From assembly GCA_012959965.1 (NCBI GenBank), contig DUCF01000026.1, positions 59,554 to 123,553 on the forward strand: a DNA stretch of 64,000 bases. Reading direction: 5' to 3'. A program made the translations under genes and the position numbers. The notes below the pieces were generated by a model, which saw nothing but the letters and a program-made list of their open reading frames with translations, made no database searches and had not been told where the DNA came from. This document shows, in pieces, positions 58,010 through 64,000 of the stretch. Position 1 is the stretch's first letter; each line of letters starts with the position of its first letter. The stretch comes from Candidatus Thioglobus sp. GTDB taxonomy: Bacteria > Pseudomonadota > Gammaproteobacteria > PS1 > Pseudothioglobaceae.

Positions 58010-58885
58010 GTGCCATCTTTAAACGACTTACTAGGATTATGCAAATTAAAAGTTGTTGCCTTAATCTTGTTAACGGCGGTTGTCGGTATGTTGCTTGCCG
58101 TGCCATATTTGCCGAGCCTAACGCTGGTTATTATTGCCTCTGCGGGCATTGGTCTGTCAGCCGCCTCAGCCGCGGTGTTTAATCATATCGTCGATGAGAA
58201 AATTGACCTGCAGATGTCTCGCACCGACCAACGCCCTTTACCACAAGGCAAAGTAACCCGCACCCAGGCGTTAATCTGGGCAATATTTTTAGGCGTTGTG
58301 GGCCTTGGGCTTTTGCTTGTGTATGTCAACCCATTGACGGCCGTGCTGACTTTTATTTCCCTTATTGGCTATGCGGTAATCTACACCATGTATCTGAAAC
58401 GCGCCACACCACAAAATATTGTCATTGGTGGTGCCGCTGGCGCTGCGCCGCCGGTATTGGGCTGGACAGCAGTGGCGGGATCGGCCGGTATCGAATACGC
58501 TCTGTTGTTGTTTTTGATCGTTTTTATTTGGACGCCACCACACTTTTGGGCGTTGGCGATTCACCGAGTTGAAGAGTACAGAAAAGTTGAGGTGCCAATG
58601 TTGCCAGTAACACACGGCCTTGAATACACAAGAGTGCAAATATTGCTCTACACAGCCTTGCTGTTTGTTGTGACCCTGTTGCCATATTTGACTGGTATGA
58701 GCGGCCTTATTTACTTGGCATCAGCCGTAGTGTTGGGGCTTATCTTTTTGGGCTACGCAATCAAGATTTATCGCGAGCCAGAAAACCCTAAAATTGCTTT
58801 TAGCACTTTTATGTATTCGGTTAATTACCTAATGATTTTGTTTGTGGCGCTACTGGTTGATCACTACTTGCTTTTTAGTTTCTAA
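58010..58885 (+). CDS. cyoE: Protohaem IX farnesyltransferase (haem O synthase)
   Basis: Adds a farnesyl group to haem B. 291 residues with 7-9 transmembrane helices; the substrate motif appears as NHIVDEKIDLQMSRTDQRPL, with YTMYLKRATPQNIVIGGAAG and WTPPHFWALAIHRVEEYRK. GTG start 4 bp after the preceding gene. Works with CtaA, encoded opposite, to make haem A for the oxidase at the window end. Confidence 0.96.
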   Translation: MPSLNDLLGLCKLKVVALILLTAVVGMLLAVPYLPSLTLVIIASAGIGLSAASAAVFNHIVDEKIDLQMSRTDQRPLPQGKVTRTQALIWAIFLGVVGLGLLLVYVNPLTAVLTFISLIGYAVIYTMYLKRATPQNIVIGGAAGAAPPVLGWTAVAGSAGIEYALLLFLIVFIWTPPHFWALAIHRVEEYRKVEVPMLPVTHGLEYTRVQILLYTALLFVVTLLPYLTGMSGLIYLASAVVLGLIFLGYAIKIYREPENPKIAFSTFMYSVNYLMILFVALLVDHYLLFSF

Positions 58886-58897
58886 AGAGCTCTTGAG

Positions 58898-59089
58898 ATG
58901 AAAGACATTCTTCAGGTGTTTAAAGCAGTGGCGTCAGCTATGGTAGGTGTTGGCAAAAAAGAAAGCCTGGCTAAAGACTTCGAAAAAACAGAAAAACAAG
59001 GACCCTGGACCTATATTGTCGTCGCCTTAATTATGGTGTCAATCTTTATCGGCGTTATTATCACCGCCGTCCGTTTCGCCCTATCGTAG
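58898..59089 (+). CDS. DUF2970 small membrane protein
   Basis: 63 residues with one transmembrane helix near 38-60, preceded by a charged segment and KGPW-like QGPWTYI. It fits DUF2970, found in proteobacterial oxidase loci; function unknown. It follows cyoE by 12 bp and converges on the SCO gene with a 9-bp overlap. Confidence 0.8.
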   Translation: MKDILQVFKAVASAMVGVGKKESLAKDFEKTEKQGPWTYIVVALIMVSIFIGVIITAVRFALS

Positions 59090-59752
59090 CGTTGTTATGA
59101 TCTCGTCGAGCGCCTTTGCCATTGCAGCGGGCTCGTGTGGGCTAGAAAGAATTGCGGTTAGTGCCAGCTGAGGATTAAGAAGCAGGTAACTGGTGGTGTG
59201 ATCCACCTCGTAATGCTTGTGTTCTGCGCTTGAGTGTTCGTCGTGTGAATGCGACTTGGCTTTTTCCTGTGCCGCAACCACTTGATGATAAACCCCCAGT
59301 TTTTTGCTTATTGTTCTAAGCTCGTCTTCAAAAGCACTAAGCCCTACAAAGCCCCCATTAAACCCTTTGGCAAATGCATTCATTTTGCCGATATCTCTAT
59401 CTGGGTCGACAGACACAAAAACAACCTGCAAGTCATTCTTTTGTTTCATTTTATGCAGAGTCTGGCTGATTTTTCCTAAATCCATCGGGCAAACATCGGG
59501 GCAAGAGGCGTAGCCAAAATACATCAACACCCATTTGCTGTCCGACACTTCTGAGAGGTGGACGGCGTTTGAGCTGTCGTCGACAAAATTCAGCACATCT
59601 GAAACAGCTTTTGCCTCGGGGTAAAGCGAGGCTGTCGGCGCAACCGAGCGCTTTAACTCGTCAATACTTTTTGGGCTTGTTAAGAAAAAAGCGACAAACG
59701 CTAGTAAGGCAATTGCTGCGATAGTCGCAAGTAGTATTATTTTCTCTCTCAT
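59081..59752 (-). CDS. SCO1/SenC copper chaperone
   Basis: Periplasmic copper chaperone for the CuA centre. 223 residues: N-terminal membrane anchor (about 5-25), then a thioredoxin fold with the copper-binding Cys84 and Cys88 in YASCPDVCPMDLGK and the third ligand His185 in VDHTTSYLLL. Between residues 165 and 185 lies a His-rich insert (His at 168, 170, 173, 178, 180) that may hold extra copper. 12 bp downstream of ctaA, the same strand. Confidence 0.93.
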   Translation of the reverse strand: MREKIILLATIAAIALLAFVAFFLTSPKSIDELKRSVAPTASLYPEAKAVSDVLNFVDDSSNAVHLSEVSDSKWVLMYFGYASCPDVCPMDLGKISQTLHKMKQKNDLQVVFVSVDPDRDIGKMNAFAKGFNGGFVGLSAFEDELRTISKKLGVYHQVVAAQEKAKSHSHDEHSSAEHKHYEVDHTTSYLLLNPQLALTAILSSPHEPAAMAKALDEIITTLR

Positions 59753-59764
59753 TGGTTGTCTTGG

Positions 59765-60742
59765 TTAGTTAATTGTTTTTCTAAAAACTTTATGCATAAG
59801 CGCTACAAAGCTCAACAACAGCCCCAGCGCAACAGCGTTGTGCAGCACCGCAATAAGCATCGGCAACGAAAGCATAACGTTAAGTATGCCGAGCGTTACC
59901 TGCAATAACAGCATCAGCATTACCAACATCAGGCCGCCCTTTAGTCTTGGGTAGTTTTTCATGCTCACAATTAGAATTACGCTGGCTGTGGTGACAACAA
60001 GCGCGCCAACTCTATGCAGCATTTGAATGGCGCTTCGGCTATCGTGATCAAGAACACCAAACTCATAGTCAATTCCCAGTGGGCCCCAAAAGAAGGCATC
60101 GGCAAAGTTCATGCCTCCCGGCCACCATTCGCCCAAGCATGTCGGAAAAAACTCGCCGCAAGAAAGTGCCGCATAGTTGGTGCTGGTCCAGCCGCCAAGA
60201 AATATTTGCAGACAAAGCAGGGCAAAAGTTGTAATCAAAATAAGCTTGTGTCGTTTTAAGATGTGTTGATGGTGTCGACTCGCGGGTTGTTGGTTGAGTA
60301 GCAACCAAAGCAGCAAGCAAGTAGTAGAATAACCACCAATGAGGTGCATGGAAACGATACCAGGGTGTACCAACTCGGTTACTGTCCACATTCCGAGTGC
60401 CCCTTGAAAAGCAACCAGCAGCACTAAAAACGCCGGCAGTCCCGCTGACTGAGGTCTCTTCGATTTGCGAAAAGTGGCAAAAAAGAACAGCACAACAATA
60501 AGCAATCCTAGTGTTGAAGCTGCGTAGCGATGAACCATTTCTTTCCAGCCCTTGGCGGCTTCGACCGGGCGATCATAGCCTTCAATGGTTGTGCCGTCGA
60601 GGACGTCTGGGACAATTAACTGGCCATAACAGCCCGGCCAGTCAGGGCAGCCCAAACCGGCATCGGCTAGACGGGTGTAAGCACCAAGAACAACAACAAT
60701 GAGAGCCAAAACAAGTGCGATTGAGAGTGTTTTTATATACAT
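59765..60742 (-). CDS. ctaA: Haem A synthase
   Basis: Oxidises haem O to haem A. 325 residues with 8 transmembrane helices in two halves; haem-ligand His in MVHRYAAS and SMHLIGGY (first half) and QMLHRVGALVV and AVLHNAVAL (second half). GAYTRLADAGLGCPDWPGC is the usual N-terminal loop, and the ALSCGEFFPTC loop holds a Cys pair. Divergent from coxB with 238 bp between. Confidence 0.95.
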   Translation of the reverse strand: MYIKTLSIALVLALIVVVLGAYTRLADAGLGCPDWPGCYGQLIVPDVLDGTTIEGYDRPVEAAKGWKEMVHRYAASTLGLLIVVLFFFATFRKSKRPQSAGLPAFLVLLVAFQGALGMWTVTELVHPGIVSMHLIGGYSTTCLLLWLLLNQQPASRHHQHILKRHKLILITTFALLCLQIFLGGWTSTNYAALSCGEFFPTCLGEWWPGGMNFADAFFWGPLGIDYEFGVLDHDSRSAIQMLHRVGALVVTTASVILIVSMKNYPRLKGGLMLVMLMLLLQVTLGILNVMLSLPMLIAVLHNAVALGLLLSFVALMHKVFRKTIN

Positions 60743-60900
60743 ACGAAATTTAAATTATCGGATAAGAATTATTTTAATGGAGCAAGACTTTTATGCAAGG
60801 GCTATTTATAAAAATCCCTCGCATTGGGCTTGCGCCCTCAAAAAATCAACTGCCGATGAAAAAACTTCACTTGGTATTGGTATAAAAAGTGAATTAAGGC

Positions 60901-60929
60901 TTGGTAAAACGACAATAAACAGGTATCAT
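60901..60929 (+). promoter_or_regulatory. Candidate promoter of the cox operon
   Basis: TTGGTA (60901-60906), 17 bp, TATCAT (60924-60929), followed about 45 nt later by GGAGG and the coxB ATG. The rest of the 60743-60980 gap has no supported gene; an open frame there overlaps ctaA and looks spurious. Confidence 0.55.
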
Positions 60930-60980
60930 TTAACACATTTTTTGATTGAAACAGCAAGCTAGATTATTTTTGGAGGATCT

Positions 60981-62111
60981 ATGAAGAGATTATTGACGCT
61001 GACAAGTGCATTGGTTGCACTGGTGAGTTCTAAGGCTGCGTTAGCAGAGTACGGACTAAACATGACACAGGGTGTTACTGATGTGAGCCAGGATATTTAC
61101 GACTTACACATGATGGTATTCTGGGTGTGCGTAGTCATTGGCGCCGTTGTTTTTGGTGTAATGATTTATTCAATTTTTGCCCATAGAAAATCGGCAGGAC
61201 ATAAAGCGGCGCATTTTCATGAAAGCACGTTAGTTGAATTTATCTGGACAGGTATTCCGATTCTTATACTTATCGGCATGGCCATTCCGGCATCAAAAGT
61301 GTTAATTGATATTGAAACGCTTGACAAGGCTGACATGACCATTAAGATTACCGGCCATCAGTGGAAATGGCAATACGACTACCCTGAGGAAGGTATTGGT
61401 TTTATTTCTAGCCTTTCACAATCTTCAAAAGATGCGATCGATGATCGTGAAAAAGGATCGGTTGCGAAGCGTGAAGCACTTGACGCAGCTAACGATGATT
61501 ACCTGTTGTCAGTTGACAACCACTTGGTTATCCCAGTTGACACAACAATCCGCTTCCTGATTACTTCAAACGACGTAATCCACGACTGGTGGGTTCCAGC
61601 GCTAGCGGTTAAGCAAGACGCCAACCCCGGCTTTATTAATGATTCGTGGGCTAAGGTGACAGAAATTGGTACTTATAGGGGCCAATGCGCAGAGCTTTGC
61701 GGTAAAGACCATGGCTTTATGCCAATTGTGGTTGACGTAGTTTCTAAGGCGGACTATGCGACTTGGGTTGCTGAGCAACAAGGTGTGGCAGCTGCTGCAG
61801 CCGAGGCCGCAACACAACAGTGGTCTGAAGACGACCTTATGGCACAAGGCGAGACTTTGTATAACACCAACTGCGCTGGTTGTCATATGACTGACGGTAG
61901 CGGTGGATACGGCCCTGCTATTAAGGGCTCAAAAATTGCAATTGGCGATGCTGCTGAACACCTTAATATTGTAATCAACGGTAAAAACGGCATGCCAGCA
62001 TTTAAGATGCTTGGTGACGCCGATCTTGCTGCTGTTATTACCTACGAAAGAAGAGCTTTTGGCAACACAGGCTCGGTTGTTCAACCATCAGATGTTACAT
62101 CTGCACGCTAA
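60981..62111 (+). CDS. coxB: Cytochrome c oxidase subunit II with fused cytochrome c
   Basis: Binds CuA and accepts electrons from cytochrome c. 376 residues: signal peptide (about 1-22), two transmembrane helices (about 46-66 and 88-110), the CuA cupredoxin domain with Cys236 and Cys240 in CAELCGKDHGFMPI, and a C-terminal cytochrome c domain with CAGCH (298-302) and a Met in NGMPAFKML. An Ala/Gln linker joins the two. GGAGG precedes the ATG. This is the caa3-like form, so the enzyme carries its own haem c. Confidence 0.97.
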   Translation: MKRLLTLTSALVALVSSKAALAEYGLNMTQGVTDVSQDIYDLHMMVFWVCVVIGAVVFGVMIYSIFAHRKSAGHKAAHFHESTLVEFIWTGIPILILIGMAIPASKVLIDIETLDKADMTIKITGHQWKWQYDYPEEGIGFISSLSQSSKDAIDDREKGSVAKREALDAANDDYLLSVDNHLVIPVDTTIRFLITSNDVIHDWWVPALAVKQDANPGFINDSWAKVTEIGTYRGQCAELCGKDHGFMPIVVDVVSKADYATWVAEQQGVAAAAAEAATQQWSEDDLMAQGETLYNTNCAGCHMTDGSGGYGPAIKGSKIAIGDAAEHLNIVINGKNGMPAFKMLGDADLAAVITYERRAFGNTGSVVQPSDVTSAR

Positions 62112-62126
62112 TCTAAGGAGAAACAT

Positions 62127-63728
62127 ATGAGTTATACTGCAGCACACGACGATCACCACGGTCCTGAAAAAGGTCTGCTAAGATGGGTTAAGACAACGAA
62201 TCATAAAGACATTGGTTCACTTTACATGTGGTTCGCATTTACGATGCTACTTGTAGGTGGCGCGCTTGCGATGGGCATTCGTGCTGAGCTATTACAGCCT
62301 GGCCTACAATTAATGGACCCACAGTTCTTTAATCAGCTAACAACGATGCACGGTTTGATCATGGTGTTTGGCGCAATTATGCCGGCCTTCGTTGGCCTGG
62401 GTAACTGGCTAATTCCTATGATGGTAGGCGCGCCCGATATGGCGCTTCCGCGTATGAATAACTGGAGTTTTTGGATTCTGCCATTCGCTGGCGGTATTTT
62501 GATGAGCACGTTCTTTATGGATGGTGGCGCACCGGCATTTGGCTGGACGTTTTACGCGCCGTTGTCTACAACGTTTGCCCCAGACTCAACAGACTTTTTC
62601 ATTTTTGCGGTTCACCTGTTGGGCTTCTCATCAATTATGGGTGCGATTAATATTATCGCAACCGTGTTAAACATGCGTGCACCTGAAATGAAAATGATGG
62701 ACATGCCTCTTTTCGTATGGACTTGGTTGATTACATCATTCCTTCTAATCGGTGCGATGCCAGTATTGGCGGGAGCAGTAACAATGATGCTGACTGACCG
62801 TAACTTCGGCACTGCGTTCTTTGACGCAACTGGTGGCGGCGACCCTGTGATGTTTCAACACATCTTCTGGTTCTTTGGTCACCCTGAAGTTTATATTATG
62901 ATTCTGCCAGCCTTTGGTGTGATCTCTCACATCATTCCAACCTTTGCGCGTAAGCCTTTATTTGGTTATTCGTCAATGGTATACGCGACAGCATCAATTG
63001 CTTTCTTGTCATACATTGTATGGGCGCACCACATGTTCTTAACAGGCATGCCGGTAGCGGGTGAATTGTACTTTATGTATGCAACGATGTTGATTGCCGT
63101 GCCGACAGGCGTAAAGGTCTTTAACTGGGTTGCGACAATGTGGAAAGGCTCAATGACATTCGAAACACCAATGCTATGGGCGCTTTCTTTTGTGTTCTTG
63201 TTTACAATCGGTGGATTCTCTGGCCTGATGCTGGGTATTGCTCCTGCGGATATTCAGTACCACGACACATACTTCGTTGTAGCGCACTTCCATTACGTAT
63301 TAGTAACAGGCGCCTTGTGGTCAATCATTGCAGCGACGTTCTACTGGTTGCCAAAATGGACGGGTAAAATGTATAACGAGAAATTATCGAAGTTCCATTT
63401 CTGGTGGGCGATGATTTCAGTCAACGTATTGTTTTTCCCACAGCACTTCTTGGGTCTTGCGGGCATGCCTCGTCGTATTCCTGACTATGCGCTACAGTTT
63501 GCGGACTTTAACTGGATTTCTTCAATTGGCGCGTTCGGCTTTGGTCTGTCGTTCATTTTGTTAACTTACATTGTGATTGATTGTATTCGTAACGGCAAGC
63601 CTGCAGATGCCCGTCCTTGGGATAGTGCAAAAGGCCTTGAGTGGACATTGGGCTCACCGGCTGAATACCACAGCTTTAATACGCCACCATCTCGTGCAGT
63701 TATTCTTGAAGAGTCACAGCACAGCTAA
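62127..63728 (+). CDS. coxA: Cytochrome c oxidase subunit I
   Basis: Catalytic subunit with haem a and the haem a3-CuB centre. 533 residues, 12 transmembrane helices. Low-spin haem His in [34 protein letters not shown] carries the CuB His and cross-linked Tyr; [13 protein letters not shown] the other CuB His; [12 protein letters not shown] the haem a3 and a ligands. [15 protein letters not shown] is the usual C-terminal stretch. Its stop overlaps the next gene (TAATG). Confidence 0.98.
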   Translation: MSYTAAHDDHHGPEKGLLRWVKTTNHKDIGSLYMWFAFTMLLVGGALAMGIRAELLQPGLQLMDPQFFNQLTTMHGLIMVFGAIMPAFVGLGNWLIPMMVGAPDMALPRMNNWSFWILPFAGGILMSTFFMDGGAPAFGWTFYAPLSTTFAPDSTDFFIFAVHLLGFSSIMGAINIIATVLNMRAPEMKMMDMPLFVWTWLITSFLLIGAMPVLAGAVTMMLTDRNFGTAFFDATGGGDPVMFQHIFWFFGHPEVYIMILPAFGVISHIIPTFARKPLFGYSSMVYATASIAFLSYIVWAHHMFLTGMPVAGELYFMYATMLIAVPTGVKVFNWVATMWKGSMTFETPMLWALSFVFLFTIGGFSGLMLGIAPADIQYHDTYFVVAHFHYVLVTGALWSIIAATFYWLPKWTGKMYNEKLSKFHFWWAMISVNVLFFPQHFLGLAGMPRRIPDYALQFADFNWISSIGAFGFGLSFILLTYIVIDCIRNGKPADARPWDSAKGLEWTLGSPAEYHSFNTPPSRAVILEESQHS

Positions 63729-63826
63729 TGGCAGATAAGAAAAATAACGGCGCCGTCTTGACCGCAGTGTTGGTCGGCGTTGTTGTCATAGGAATATATA
63801 CAGCGACCATTTGGCTTAACGCTTAA
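63728..63826 (+). CDS. Small membrane protein of the cox operon
   Basis: A 32-residue protein beginning [20 protein letters not shown] with one transmembrane helix (about 9-28). Its ATG overlaps the coxA stop and its stop overlaps the ctaG start, both as TAATG, so it is strongly coupled to the operon and very likely real. Small single-helix proteins at this position occur in other proteobacterial cox operons. Confidence 0.8.
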   Translation: MADKKNNGAVLTAVLVGVVVIGIYTATIWLNA

Positions 63827-64000
63827 TGGCCGAGTTAGAAAGAAAGAAGATAACAAAAAGGTTTTGGATTACGCTGGTTTCAGCGCCTATTTTGATGCTC
63901 CTTTTTGCGGTGTTTGTAATGCCCCCTCTTTACGAGGTCTTGTGTGATATTACAGGATTTAACGGCACAACAGGCAAAGTAGACAGCGAGCAGCAATACG
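63826..64000 (+). CDS. ctaG: Cytochrome c oxidase assembly protein CtaG/Cox11, 5' part
   Basis: Copper delivery to the CuB site. Only 58 residues lie in the window: a basic N-terminus, one membrane helix (about 13-34), and the family signature MPPLYEVLCDITGFNGTTG. The rest, including the copper Cys pair, is beyond the window end. coxC would be expected next. Confidence 0.9.
   Translation, partial: MAELERKKITKRFWITLVSAPILMLLFAVFVMPPLYEVLCDITGFNGTTGKVDSEQQY

Noticed and set aside
60699..60962. Open frame of 87 codons in the ctaA-coxB gap
   Set aside because: It overlaps the start of ctaA, has no recognisable protein pattern and covers the likely cox promoter.

Overview
The window is an ordinary chromosomal segment from a gammaproteobacterium, probably marine and aerobic. 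The evidence is gene content and gene order: tpiA-secG-tRNA-Leu(GAG), dnaA-dnaN-recF-gyrB, rpsB-tsf, petABC next to sspAB, secA-pyrC, the uppS-cdsA-dxr run, an aa3-type cytochrome oxidase locus, and a gyrB with the insert typical of Gram-negative bacteria. I see no insertion sequence, phage, CRISPR array or rRNA. I cannot fix the genus. The mix of a DMSP demethylase, an MttB-family methyltransferase and a phosphoribulokinase points to a lineage using methylated osmolytes, with possible carbon fixation.

Layout. 1-5.3 kb: housekeeping (ubiB end, rplY, pth, ychF, gpmI, rpe). 5.4-16.7 kb: an accessory island with malonyl-CoA decarboxylase and a DmdA-type DMSP demethylase on the minus strand. Diverging from them is a plus-strand operon: O-acetylhomoserine sulfhydrylase, alpha/beta hydrolase, fused 3-hydroxyacyl-CoA dehydrogenase/enoyl-CoA hydratase, DmdB-like ligase, DmdC-like dehydrogenase and an AcuR-like TetR regulator. 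17-18.8 kb: rpsB-tsf with its promoter, leader and terminator. 18.9-24.8 kb: an RND/MMPL exporter, a MetR-like regulator diverging from a non-pyrrolysine MttB homologue, and an EamA transporter. 24.9-33.9 kb: tRNA-Leu, secG, tpiA, yqhA, dnaA, a candidate oriC, dnaN, recF, gyrB and phosphoribulokinase. 33.9-42.1 kb: leuS, a class 1B pyrD, bioD, sspBA, cytochrome bc1 and dciA. 42.2-56.6 kb: secA, pyrC, then a long minus-strand series (ribF, mutY, metA, a P-loop protein, alaC, a DUF2797 gene, purC, an M23 peptidase, dxr, cdsA, uppS). 56.6-64 kb: hisF, haem and copper assembly genes, and coxB-coxA-small subunit-ctaG, cut by the window end.

The most interesting region is 5.4-16.7 kb. It can be read as a nearly self-contained DMSP demethylation pathway. 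DmdA makes methylmercaptopropionate, the ligase and dehydrogenase convert it to methylthioacryloyl-CoA, the fused hydratase/dehydrogenase stands where DmdD would be expected, and the sulfhydrylase could trap the released methanethiol as methionine. The neighbouring malonyl-CoA decarboxylase suggests, as inference only, that the three-carbon skeleton may leave through malonyl-CoA to acetyl-CoA instead of free acetaldehyde. Other points worth checking are a 93-bp in-frame duplication at the start of the Rieske gene, an origin-like dnaA-dnaN gap with five TAA triplets next to a DnaA box, and several genes whose -10 element lies only 6-8 nt before the start codon.
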